Shown here in pieces: positions 1 to 9,530 of a DNA stretch of 64,000 bases. Under the pieces are notes generated by a model, which searched no databases, was not told the DNA's origin, and was given only the letters and a program-made list of their open reading frames with translations. This stretch comes from Ariolimax columbianus (Eukaryota; Mollusca; Gastropoda; Stylommatophora; Arionidae). The position numbers and the translations under genes were made by a program. Location of the stretch: the NCBI GenBank assembly GCA_036924085.1, contig JAVGWX010000013.1, positions 43,286,175 to 43,350,174 of the forward strand, in the 5' to 3' direction. Position 1 is the stretch's first letter, and each line of letters starts with the position of its first letter.

Positions 1-1030
1 CGTTCAACCCAGACCTCACTACACCCAAACGTCCTATCCAACAAGCAAAGGCCGCCGTCCATCGTAGACGATGATGGCATAATTAATTTTGCTAGCGCTA
101 TTTTTAGTAAGGATTAACTGCGCTACTTTTTATCCTCACGCTCTCGTCTCGTGCCGCCCGACCCCAGTGGCAAGTCAAGGACAAGACGACTAGGGGGCGA
201 CTTCGAGATGCAGGGGACTATGCATCAAGCACCCGTGAAAACGACGGCGGAGTCTGGAGTCAAACCCACACCACTTGATCACGAGGCCGACGTCTTTACC
301 ACTTCGCTACGGAATCCCCTTTCCAACAACGTGTATTCTATAACACATGAAGAACAGATCGAATTGCGAGAAAAATTATACACATAGACTTCCTGTGAAT
401 AGCGTTGATCGTCACACACCACTGCGCTGCATACATTAATTGGAACAAACAAACCACATGAAAATCACAGACTATGAGTATGATAGCAGCTGTTGCTTGG
501 TCGCCATCTTGCAGCGTTGTTTACCTCTGACACGTTTACGTTTGCAATATGTTTTCCAGCAAGTACACATCCCTGTCGCACTTCTTTGTTAACACTGATA
601 ATGTCGAGTAAAGCTTGCCAAATCTTAAAGTGGCGTTTTGATCCTAGAACATGTTACTGAGTATTCTTGTGTCTTTTCCATAGACGTAATTAGTTTGTTT
701 CGTTGGGATCTGGGAAAAGGCCTTTTTGTAGTCAACGAAACACGCGTAATGTGTTTCTGTACTTCTATATATTTTTCTGCTATTGTCCTTATATAGAATA
801 TTGCTTCTCGTGTTATGATATTCTATGGAAATAGAAATTGTGCAACCAGAACTTTGTTGTCTGCTCTACGCCTAATTAGGCCATCATTTCCAGCAAAATT
901 TCAATGTGAGGCTCATCAGACTGTCTATTTCTAAAATCTTAACGGTGCGCGAGGTATCTTGTGTAGTGTTATAAAGACTGGTGTAATCAGGTTTAATATT
1001 ACAGATCATGCATTGTAGATGTAATTACAT
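1..1030. other. No recognisable gene
   Basis: Between 151 and 387 a plus-strand frame stays open for 78 codons, but it starts with GTG, has no splice context I trust and no family resemblance. The rest is AT-rich with stops in all frames. I see no element I can name. Confidence 0.4.
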
Positions 1031-1580
1031 AGATGGGGGACCCAGTGGTCTCGAGGTAAGTTGTTCGCCTCGGGTGCTGGAGGTCGCGGGCTCAAATCAC
1101 GGCGGAGACCGGGATTTTTTCACGTGGATCATTCGGTAAATATTTCCCCTGATCTCTGTCTGAGGAGTGAGATCAGACAGCCGTGTCCAGTGGCGCACAC
1201 GTTAAAAATACCTTAGCAGTGGGAAATTGAAAAGAGTAGGCCTAACGGCCGCTACTCGGGCAAAGTTCAAGTTAAAAATCTACTCAAATTATTCTAGGGA
1301 TATTCGCCCCACAGAGAATATGTCGCAAGAATATGTGGTTATAACTTCAGGTCTTGGTTATGGGGTTAGTGGAGCAGTTTAGATGGCACCTGACAGACTG
1401 CGGGTCTACCTTGCTCTAATTTGTGCTTCCACCTCCACCAGTCTCAAAAATAGACGATCGTATATTCCAGGGGCTAACAGATGCTGGGATTGACCTGTGG
1501 ATTTTCACCTGCCAAAAAAAATATGAAACAAAGGAGGTCACACCTTCCCACGACGTCTAACAACATAAGGGGACTGACAT
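1031..1580 (+). mobile_element. SINE-like retroposon family A, plus-strand copy
   Basis: This 550-bp unit recurs almost end to end in inverted orientation at 20196-20762. Its first 70 bases look like a tRNA-type pol III promoter: a degenerate A-box region near 1046-1060 and a B-box-like GGGCTCAAATCAC near 1089. Shared interior landmarks include a run of T before CACGTGGATCA, the phrase GATCTCTG, and the GGTCTACCTTGCT block near 1400. The unit ends in GACTGACATA and runs straight into a GATA tract, so the tract may be its 3' tail. A partial copy of the interior lies near 33300-33390. Confidence 0.7.
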
Positions 1581-1756
1581 ATAGATAGATAGACAGACAG
1601 ATAGACAGGCAGGCAGACAGATAGTTAGTTGCCTCAGTGCTAGAAAGGTTAAAATGCATGTCTCTCATGACAAAATGATAGATAAATAGACAGACAGGCA
1701 GGCAGACAGATAGTTAGTTGCCTCAGTGCTAGAAAGGTTAAAATGCATGACAAAAT

Positions 1757-1843
<87 letters not shown>

Positions 1844-1871
1844 GGATAGATATAGATAGATAGATATAGAT

Positions 1872-1957
<86 letters not shown>

Positions 1958-2066
1958 CAGACAGGTAGGTAGGTAGGTAGGCAGGCAGGCAGGTAGTTAG
2001 TTAGTTAGTTGCCTCAGTGCTAGAAAGGTTAAAATGCATGTCTCTCGTGTCTCATGACAAAATGAT
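1580..2066. repeat. Compound GATA / interspersed 36-bp repeat block
   Basis: Tetranucleotide GATA and GACA/GGCA tracts alternate with three near-identical copies of a single-copy-looking 36-mer beginning GTTGCCTCAGTGC, at about 1628, 1718 and 2008. The longest GATA run is 1758-1956, with TATAGA interruptions. The pattern suggests repeated unequal exchange between GATA tracts that carried the intervening sequence along. Confidence 0.9.
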
Positions 2067-2349
2067 CCCTGGTCTCAAAATGCTCCAATCTACCCATTTA
2101 TAAATGTATACCTACTTACTGTTTAGCAAGGCATGGTATTGATAAATGGAATTGGCCGCGCCACATCACACAGAGCTGAGACCTAGTACAGTAAAGTATC
2201 TAACACTTCATCATTGACAACAGTTTCTGCTATGGACTACCTTTACCTGAGATTATTAAACATATAATCAGGTGAACGAGTGATTTGGTCACCATTTTCT
2301 GATTGGTTTAAGGCGTACGTTATTTTCTATTGGGGTAACATTAAAATAA

Positions 2350-2725
2350 TGAAATGAGATGATTCCGAAGACTTCTGGACGTCACATACAAAGACCGAGT
2401 TACAAATGAGGAAATACGATAAAGAATTACAACAGCAATAGGGCCTTTTGAGGACCTCTTAGCAACAGTCAAAAGACGGAAACTCGCTTGGTGCGGCCAC
2501 GTATCGAGATCAAACGGTTTTACAAATACGAGCCTACACGGGAAGGGGCATAAGGATGACTAAGAGATCATCCCAAAAAAGAGGTAGGAGGACAACATAA
2601 AAGAATTTGACCTATCATCGAACAGAGGAGGCACAGACAGCGAGAGCTGACAGAGAGGCGAATGGCATGGGGTTGTGAGGGTGTCTTCATGTCTTCCCCA
2701 ATGGCCTCACCGGTTTCGGGATTAC
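2350..2725 (+). pseudogene. LINE reverse transcriptase C-terminal remnant
   Basis: With several stops and frame changes, the plus strand reads through phrases typical of the C-terminal end of RTE/L2-type LINE polymerases: FRRLLDVTYKDRVTNEE, then IGPFEDLLATVKRRKLAWCGHVSR, given here only as landmarks up to the WCGHV motif, then RWEDNIKEF-like sequence. It is a 5'-truncated, decayed fragment with no coding potential today. Confidence 0.75.
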
Positions 2726-2951
2726 CTGAAAATTAAAAACCTAGCCTGTACACTGAATGGTAACTGTCAAGGCAAATGACCTTCATTTCTCAACCAAATA
2801 AAACCTCACATTGTGAGAATAAACACTGCAATGATGATTTTAGAAAACATTTGAGTCTGTTCTCTTATTATTCGTGAAATTATTTGTTGTTGTTTTTATT
2901 AACATGTGATGCCACCGTCTTGTAATTCCATATATTATGCCTACCGAACAG

Positions 2952-3147
2952 AAATCCAATGGCATCCTGCGCTCTTCCAGTCCTCCAGCTCCACGCAAGC
3001 GCAACCGTGTCCGCATCTCACCGACCACGCCCACTAAGGATTTCAAATCAAGTGGTCCTATTTCTCCATCACGCTCTCCAGCCCCTTTGACTTTGACAGA
3101 TGAAGAGTTCCGGTCACGTTTCATACCCAGAACACCTCAGGACACAG
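2952..3147 (+). CDS. Candidate host exon, Ser/Pro-rich with PP1-docking-like motifs
   Basis: The frame is open from 2910 to a stop at 3153. A possible acceptor (GAACAG) precedes 2952 and a possible donor (CAG|GTTCAT) follows 3147, leaving phase 1. The peptide is rich in S/T-P and basic residues. It contains GILR and, shortly after, RVRIS, an arrangement resembling the SILK plus RVxF pair used to bind protein phosphatase 1; RIF1 is one known protein with such a pair. It ends with an acidic DEEF-type segment. Composition looks protein-like and unlike the TE fragments around it. I cannot name the gene. The acceptor is weak (poor pyrimidine tract), and an alternative is a chance ORF starting at ATG 2937. 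Confidence 0.3.
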
Positions 3148-3159
3148 GTTCATAATCAA

Positions 3160-3740
3160 ATCTTGCATTTAGATGAATTCAGAGGCGCGAGCAGGTTTCA
3201 CGGCTCTCAGGGCAATTAAGAAAATAGTGTCTCTCAGAAATTGTTCTTTAAAATTCAAACTGAATCCTGATCAGGATACTCAGAATGGTTACTCATTATG
3301 ATATCAGTTGCAAAATAATAAGGAACAAAATATACTTTTATTGTTAAAATAGTGAAACTTACTGTTTTGCTATTTTATAAATATATATATATATATATTT
3401 ATAAAAATTGTCATTCCACTATTTGTTTCTATTTCTGTGGTCCATCGAGAGGATTTATAGGGCTATATTTTTATATTTATAAAACTCACCCCAGAAGGGC
3501 ACCACTACTCAAATAGCATTTGATGCTCATGGCACATGCCTCACCTTAGCTAAGTCACTTGGTGATTTAAGGGAATGTGATTCATGTGAGTGGTCAGGAA
3601 GTGGAACAAGAAAAAAAACAGTAGATAATTTGACAGAAGCACAGTAACGAAGTGCCCAAAACACTGGTAAATATTGGTAAATAAATGTCTCTATCTAACA
3701 AGCATATGCAATGCAATTGCTTTTTATATGCATTTGATTT
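3160..3740. other. AT-rich stretch, no gene seen
   Basis: Contains a short AT dinucleotide run flanked by an inverted TTTATAAA around 3372-3408. Nothing else is recognisable. Confidence 0.4.
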
Positions 3741-3744
3741 TCAG

Positions 3745-3933
3745 GACCTGGTTGAAAATCTCTTAATGATGCCTGATGCGATTTCTTCTGGGCTCCCCAC
3801 ACCCCCTCCAGGCAGGGTACTTTGTATTGCTTTATTGCGTCTTATGACCCAGTGCATCCGGGTTCAGCATGAATTTTTAAACATAGGCTCACTTCACCAC
3901 CTTGCTGAATCCATGTTGAATCTGAACATATGA
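3745..3933 (+). CDS. Candidate last exon of an unrecognised host gene
   Basis: A clean acceptor (TTGATTTTCAG) precedes 3745. The following 62 codons are open to TGA at 3931-3933. The peptide looks like part of a folded helical protein: an initial DLVENLLMMP helix, a GLPTPPPG turn, then a leucine-rich amphipathic helix and a final HLAESMLNLNI. No family came to mind. It cannot be spliced directly to the candidate exon ending at 3147, because that junction creates an immediate in-frame TGA. It therefore belongs to another transcript, needs an intermediate exon, or is fortuitous. Confidence 0.3.
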   Translation, partial: DLVENLLMMPDAISSGLPTPPPGRVLCIALLRLMTQCIRVQHEFLNIGSLHHLAESMLNLNI

Positions 3934-3939
3934 ATGTTT

Positions 3940-4430
3940 GCGTTGTCAGTGGTGTAATTAACCAGTTTGTTACGCAAACTCCACGTATTTTGGCCTCAGT
4001 AGGAGACATACACTTCTTTCATCCTTTACATCAGGACGTATTTACTATCTTGATGGTGTGGCTTCCAGCCTGGAATTAGTCCTGGGAAGGGCTGAATTAT
4101 TTTTCTATTCTAGTGTACCTATCAAAACATTAACATCTTTTAAAACAACAATAATAGTAGACATATTTTGAAAAACGACAAACAACAAAAGAAATTTTGT
4201 ACGACAGGCAGGAAAAAAGTAACCTTACAATTTTTTTATAAACAGAATTTGGGATATTGCGGTTATTTTTTTGACTGCTTCTTGTCCAAAATAATCAAAT
4301 AAACACAAATTCACAACAACAATTTTTCATGTTAAACACTTTTCTAACTTCAATTTTGAAATAAGTAAAAAAAAAGTAAGTAAAGTATAAATTCAGCAGA
4401 ATTAACCGCTGGTTAGAAATTGAGTTTTTG
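3940..4430. other. AT-rich spacer
   Basis: Poly-A and poly-T rich, no open frames of note, no repeat recognised. Confidence 0.4.
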
Positions 4431-4680
4431 AAGACTCCATTGTACTAAGCCGCAGCCTGTGAGAGGTGGCGTGGCCAGTGCCCTTCCTCGCTGTTTTTAC
4501 TTCCCCTAACTCATGTGTCAGGTACCCATTTACAGCTGGGTTGACGGAGAAGTGGTCTCCGATTAAAATCACGACCCTGATTTTTTTAGTCTACGAACGC
4601 GATTCGAACCGAGGCATACTGTTACCACAGAAAATAGCGAATTACTCGCTATGAACTGAGCTAACGCGCCCAACATTTGA
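4431..4680 (-). mobile_element. tRNA-derived SINE (family D)
   Basis: Read on the minus strand, the unit opens at about 4670 with GGCGCGTTAGCTCAGTTC, a good tRNA A-box, and carries GGTTCGAATCG, a near-consensus B-box, at 4610-4620. A tRNA-unrelated body follows, including GGGTACCTGACAC. Spacing of about 40 bases between the boxes fits a pol III promoter. It is one of at least four SINE-like families in the window and the one with the clearest tRNA head. Confidence 0.75.
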
Positions 4681-4884
4681 ATTCAGTAAAGGACATAAAC
4701 TGATATAAGAATTTAAGAAGACGACAGCAGAAACATGAACACACATGCACACTATGACCCACCCCAGCCAGCATTTATTTACTCTTTCATCTGTAGTTTT
4801 TTTCTCATTGCATGAAACGGCTCAGTGATCTTATCATTTCACCCCTAACAATATATAACACGCATATATTTCAAACACCAAACA

Positions 4885-5218
4885 AAATCAGATTCCCAGG
4901 ACCCAGCCAAGAAACTGAAACGAAGAGACCAGAGTTTGATCTTCAAGCTGAGAACAGGCCATGCCCGTCAACAAACATCTGAATAGATAAGACCCACTAC
5001 GTGAACCAAACTGCAGATTCTGCCATGACTATGAGGAGTCAGTCGATAACCTCCCAACTTTGTACCCAGGCTGACCGAGCGGCTACTCCCACAACACCCC
5101 ACAATATACAACACACTATATATATCACTACAACAATTGAGGAGGACGTGTTCTTTTGTCCGGGAGGCTTTGGGCTGTCAAGAGCTCACAGCTAAAGGGA
5201 TTATATCATCATCATCAC
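4885..5218 (+). pseudogene. LINE 3' end with zinc-knuckle remnant and ATC tail
   Basis: Reads FKLRTGHAR, then a broken C-x2-C-x-D-Y-E-E segment, the usual end of RT/RNase H LINE polyproteins, and terminates in an ATCATCATC tail at about 5203-5215. Frameshifts throughout. Confidence 0.6.
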
Positions 5219-5279
5219 CCCTTACAATATACTCCAGGATTCACACAAGAGAAAAGGGCATGGTGAGAAATCAGAATTA

Positions 5280-5615
5280 AGAATATGACGGCAGAACACT
5301 CAAACTCCATCACCAATCGAGAGTTGTTTGCCTGAAGCAATCAAGATGACATGAACACCATCATAATCTGTCGAAGTTGGAATTGGAAAGGCCATGTCCT
5401 AAGAAAAGAGCAAGACACAAACAATCAACAAAACTGCGGGAAGGCGAAAGAGAGACCAACCTAAGACATCTTACCGTGGAACCATAGAGGTCGAAATGAA
5501 AATCATAAATCAGAGCTGGGGCACTGTACGAGCTGCAGAGTGAGTGAAGAGGAGGAGGTTTCTTGCTGCCCTTAAAGTAAAACCGCCATCAGGTGTGACG
5601 TCACTGACCAAGGAA
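5280..5615 (+). pseudogene. LINE RT C-terminal remnant, RTE/L2-like, with GAA tail
   Basis: Encodes WNWKGHVLRKEQD followed by a degenerate RGRPKTTWRRT-type segment and EMK.INQSWG, a signature of RTE/L2-like polymerase ends. It finishes in AAGAAGAAGA at about 5612-5631. Decayed, no intact frame. Confidence 0.65.
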
Positions 5616-5631
5616 CTAAGAAGAAGAAGAC

Positions 5632-6150
5632 AGCCGATCACAACAAATCCTGAGTGACCTGGTTAGGTTGCAATGACGCCTAGAAGTATTGCTATGGCAC
5701 CTAGCATCTCAGTGTTGTATTCACTCGTTTCCCCCATCGCAGTATATCCTTTTCATCCACCACCATGTCTAACTCCCAAATTTTTTCCCAGGTGTCTAGA
5801 TCTTAAACGAATTTGTTAGTCCCTGATTACAGAAAGCGAACACAAGAACATTGATTAATAGATTTAATACAACAGGAGTGTCATTAACAATAGTACGCTT
5901 AGGTGACCAGGGTTGGTCACATCGAATGACCGTGTCCATGACCACGTCTGATGGGTGATTCAATTGCAGGCTGCAGTTCTGTTGGTGATCTATTTCACCC
6001 AGGTGTTGCGAGGACAACTTTAGGGTTGCTTCCAGGAATAGCACAGCCTTTTTCTACCGCTCACCCCCACAGCCAGTTGGAGCATCCGACCAAATAGGGA
6101 GAGGCAATGGCAATCTGTTGTCAAGACAATGCCTGCAAGTTGAGTATGGC
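5632..6150. other. No recognisable gene
   Basis: No element or exon recognised. Confidence 0.35.
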
Positions 6151-6159
6151 CAGACTACC

Positions 6160-6427
6160 CCACTGTTGGAAATCAGTGGATCCTGTGGATTGGCCTCTGG
6201 TCTCGTAGGTAAAAGGCCTCAAATCGCTGCTGATCCCACAACAATTGTATCCAGGTCTCGAGAATGTACAGGAGGATGGCGATTACACAGTTGGTGCAGA
6301 TACAGAGCCTGGTCTCCAGGGATAGTCTCTGCTGGGACCAGACTCTAGAGTGCATGGATGAAGTCGTCAGGACCATCCTATGGATGTCAATAAATAACCT
6401 TACAATGGCATGTTTTATTAATAACAC
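6160..6427 (-). pseudogene. LINE RT C-terminal remnant, minus strand
   Basis: The minus-strand frame gives HRMVLTTSSM, RVWSQQRLSLETRL, then CVIAILLY-LETW, the familiar thumb region of RTE/L2-type reverse transcriptases (usual form LLYGSETW). A related fragment lies at 43910-44200. Confidence 0.65.
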
Positions 6428-6464
6428 AATATATTTAGGTTGCTTTTTGACTCCTACTGGGATC

Positions 6465-6640
6465 CTTCTTCTTCTTTCGTGTTCGTTATAAATTTTTCGC
6501 TACCAAGCCCTGAACAGGACTTTGCAAGTAGCAGGATGTAGTCCAGAGAACAGAATTCGTTGTGTTGCTAGTTTACAACTTCTTGACTGCGATGTTCGCA
6601 CCTTTCGGCCCGACACATCTAGCTTTAGCAGGTCCCCTGA
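6465..6640 (+). repeat. Dispersed repeat family F, copy 1
   Basis: Starts in CTTCTTCTTTC, followed by a block around CTTTGCAAGTAGCAGGATG and the phrase GCACCTTTCGG. The same block occurs at 8745-9115 and 39208-39545 in this orientation and at 23955-24125 inverted. The TTC start looks like a reverse-strand GAA-type retroposon tail. Confidence 0.7.
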
Positions 6641-6859
6641 TATCTAAGTGCAGGTAAGGACTGATAGAAGAGCATAGACCATTACTAATATTTGTTGTAG
6701 AGAGGCTTTTGCAGGGATCTGTGTGTGTGACATAGACAATGAAAGGACCACTACTACACTGAGATCATGAAGGTATTCGAAGTGGGAAAAGTAAGAGAAG
6801 GCCAAATAAGCCTGTAGCGGCCAAACAGGAAATGACCATATGCTGATGTATATGAGCAT

Positions 6860-7215
6860 AAAGCATAACTGGGAGAACAAGAAGAAGAAAGGCAAATGGA
6901 ATCAGGGAGGGAACATCAGAGGAGGTAAAGCCTAGGTGAAGATTTTAACATTTTCATGATGTGGGGCAGAGGAAACCGATGCGGGAGTTCGGTCTATTCT
7001 CGAATCAATAGCATATATATCAAGCTCTCAAATGCTTAACTGGGAGAACAAGAAGAAGAAAGGCAAATTGATTCAGGGAGGGAACGTGACAGGAGATAAA
7101 GCCTAGGTAAAGATATTGTAAATGTTCATGACGAACAGCTGAAGGCAGTCCATGTAGAAAATCATTCTATTTTCCAGTTTGAATCGATTGTAAACATCAA
7201 GCTCTCAAATATATA
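6860..7215. repeat. Direct duplication of about 175 bp
   Basis: The segments at about 6865-7040 and 7037-7215 share TAACTGGGAGAACAAGAAG, GATTCAGGGAGGGAAC, AAAGCCTAGGT and CAAGCTCTCAAAT in the same order with roughly 15 percent divergence. It is an old tandem duplication. Confidence 0.75.
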
Positions 7216-7725
7216 ATCTCAATACAATTATACACGTTTCATAAAAATGTAATAACATTGTGACCAAATGTATTATTACTAGTGTGAATACATATAGTAA
7301 ACATTTCAGTCTTAAACTATACTCATACGTTATAAAGTATCTGTGATGAACATTGTGATGTATTTTATATGAATTGCAGTATATCTGCTCCTCCTTCGGA
7401 AGTCCATTTATTATTATTATCATGACTTTAATTAACAATTGCTGTTTATGACAATGTATTTGACTTTTATCGGCAGCATTATTCACTAATTTTCTGTGCC
7501 GATTATTGAGTGAAGCCAGCATTGCAGTTTTGGTTTCAATACAGGAAACTTGCATCAAAGAATATGTGTGTATATGTTACGGTGGTTTCTGACAATGTCG
7601 GACCCAATCAGACCTCTTTCTCTTGAGAGAAGCTCTGTGATTGGCCAATAAGATTTTGAAATAGCTGTTTTAAAACATTGAGAGTCAAATATTGAATTTA
7701 TTTTAAATGGTGCCACCAAGATACT
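7216..7725. other. No recognisable gene
   Basis: Minus-strand frames of 117 and 66 codons overlap here, but neither shows domain features or splice context. I treat them as chance. Confidence 0.35.
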
Positions 7726-7726
7726 T

Positions 7727-7964
7727 AAATCGTGTCTTGCATTTGCAGAAGGCAACGCTAGCTAGCTTTGTTAGGGCTTTATCTGTCACATTCATCAGGG
7801 CCCAAAATCGTGTCTTGCATTTGCAGAAGGCAACTCTAGCTAGCTTTGTTAGGGCTTTATCTGTCACATTCATCAGGGCCCAAAATCGTGTCTTGCATTT
7901 GCAGAAGGCAACTCTAGCTAGCTTTGTTAGGGCTTTATCTGTCACATTCATCAGGGCCCAAAAT
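7727..7964. repeat. 78-bp tandem repeat, 3 copies
   Basis: Copies begin CGTGTCTTGC at 7731, 7809 and 7887 and are almost identical. The period is a multiple of three, so frames on both strands stay open across the array; that is not evidence of coding. Confidence 0.95.
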
Positions 7965-7969
7965 GTTTG

Positions 7970-8480
7970 AGGGCAAAGAATAGGCTACTGCGTTCTATTA
8001 CGTATGTCTTTAAAGAATCACTCAATACTCAATACTCAACTGAAAGGACAGGTTGAACAAAAAGAGAAAAGGTCTTCATTGCTCATGATGGACGAACAAC
8101 ATATAACATGTTTTTAAAGGCAGGTGATGAAGGCTGTTCGTAGGGCTAGCACCTTATTATTTATTCATGCATATTTTTTGTAGACAATCTATGACATCCA
8201 AGTTCCAGCATGGGGCAGCCAATTTACAAATAAACAATTGGGGGGTGTGTGTCGTGCTGCAGTCGGACAGAAGTATTAACAATGGCCCTGATCAATACTG
8301 ACCCTCTGATCAGGAAAGAAATGGCCCATTGACAATCCCTGTTCCATCAGCCTAGACCCCTCCAGCGCCAGCATGACTGCGGGGGTGTGACTTCTGGGGC
8401 CTTGCGTCAATCATCTGCTGGTCATTTTGGGATAAAACTACATGACTGGAATGAGAAACTGGTTGTCTGCAAACTCTGCA
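7970..8480. other. No recognisable gene
   Basis: Nothing identified beyond short GC-richer patches. Confidence 0.35.
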
Positions 8481-8484
8481 AAGT

Positions 8485-8735
8485 TTCCTGGGGGTTGCTA
8501 TGGTTGAGAGGTGAGCACTCGCCTCTCAAAGATATGAACAGAAAAGGGAGGTGATCGAATCCCGCAAGTTTTCAAGCGACTCCTGGTCTTAATGGAGATG
8601 GGACCAGGGTGCCTGCATCCTGAGTTACCTCCAGTCGTCATGTCACTGGTTCAAGGTAGCTTGCAGCGCAGTTTCTTCCTCACCATAATCCAAATACAGC
8701 GCATGTTATATCATGAAGACAAAACCGGCTGATGA
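8485..8735 (+). mobile_element. SINE-like family B, plus-strand copy
   Basis: Begins GGGGGTTGCTATGGTTGAGA, A-box like. The phrase GTGATCGAATCCCGC, B-box like, follows about 65 bases later. Inverted copies occur at 22868-23160, with a related one at 12138-12310. The 3' part (CAGTTTCTTCCTCAC) is also present, inverted, near 60570-60595. Confidence 0.7.
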
Positions 8736-8744
8736 TGTCGCCAA

Positions 8745-9115
8745 AATACTTCTTCTTCTTTGTTCGTTCTCAATCTCCCGCTACCAAGCCTGAAAAAGGC
8801 TTTGCAAGTAGCGGAATTTAGTCCAGAGACTGGAATGCGTTGTGTCGTGGTTTACAGTTTGACTGCGATATTTGCACCTTTCGGTCCAACACATCCGACT
8901 TCAGCAAGCATTTTTTAGTACCAGACTGCCCTCCCTCTTCGATCCCTTCTACTTAGCCAGTCTGCTCTGTTGCAGCTTGTTATACAGGATCACCGCGTGG
9001 AGGTGTAGAAGGGTCTTGGCAGCTCTGGTTCGCTGATCCTGACGCTAGCAGTCAGCTATGGGTCGCTGGCCGCTGCAGTTGATGCGCTGCTCAGCGTCTT
9101 GATCCCGCCAAAATA
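8745..9115 (+). repeat. Dispersed repeat family F, copy 2
   Basis: The longest copy of the family first seen at 6465. It starts with CTTCTTCTTTG and extends through paired GGGTCGCTGG phrases also seen at 39476-39545. Confidence 0.7.
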
Positions 9116-9119
9116 CTTC

Positions 9120-9430
9120 AAAACCTGCCTTTGCAAGAGTGCAACATCCAGCTAATTGAGAGTTGGCGTTTTGTCCATTATTTAATGTACTAAGTTAATG
9201 TGAAATGGAACCTGAGTGTTAAAGGGACTGAAAGGGGACAAAGAATAGTAACACTGTAACATGCCAGGCATGGTGCGACAGGCAAATACGGAGGGTTGGG
9301 CATGGATCTAACTAACCCTTCCTGTAGAAACTTTAAGCCATGAATGGCTAGGTCAAGATTTGATGATGACATTCATTTGTTGCAGACCTATGCTTCATAG
9401 GGAGCTGAAAACAATTTCTTCTTCTTCTTT
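9120..9430. other. Spacer with a short repeat shared with 12690-12730
   Basis: The phrase AGAATA-TAACACTGTAA around 9240-9260 recurs near 12690-12713. Otherwise nothing is recognised. Confidence 0.35.
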
Positions 9431-9530
9431 GTCATTAATCCTCAGATCAAGGTCCTATTTTGCTCCCTGTTTTCTCACACCAAGGTAGGCTAGAGAAAAA
9501 CACACTTAGTCACCCTTCTTATACCGCATA

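Noticed and set aside
151..387. 78-codon plus-strand ORF near the window start
   Set aside because: Non-ATG start, no splice signals that fit and no recognised domain.
2952..3933. One gene joining exons 2952-3147 and 3745-3933
   Set aside because: The donor leaves phase 1; joining to 3745 gives GGA CCT GGT TGA, an immediate stop.
7703..7970. Open frames on both strands across the 78-bp repeat
   Set aside because: The period is divisible by three, so openness in one unit is copied to all; there is no start context or domain.
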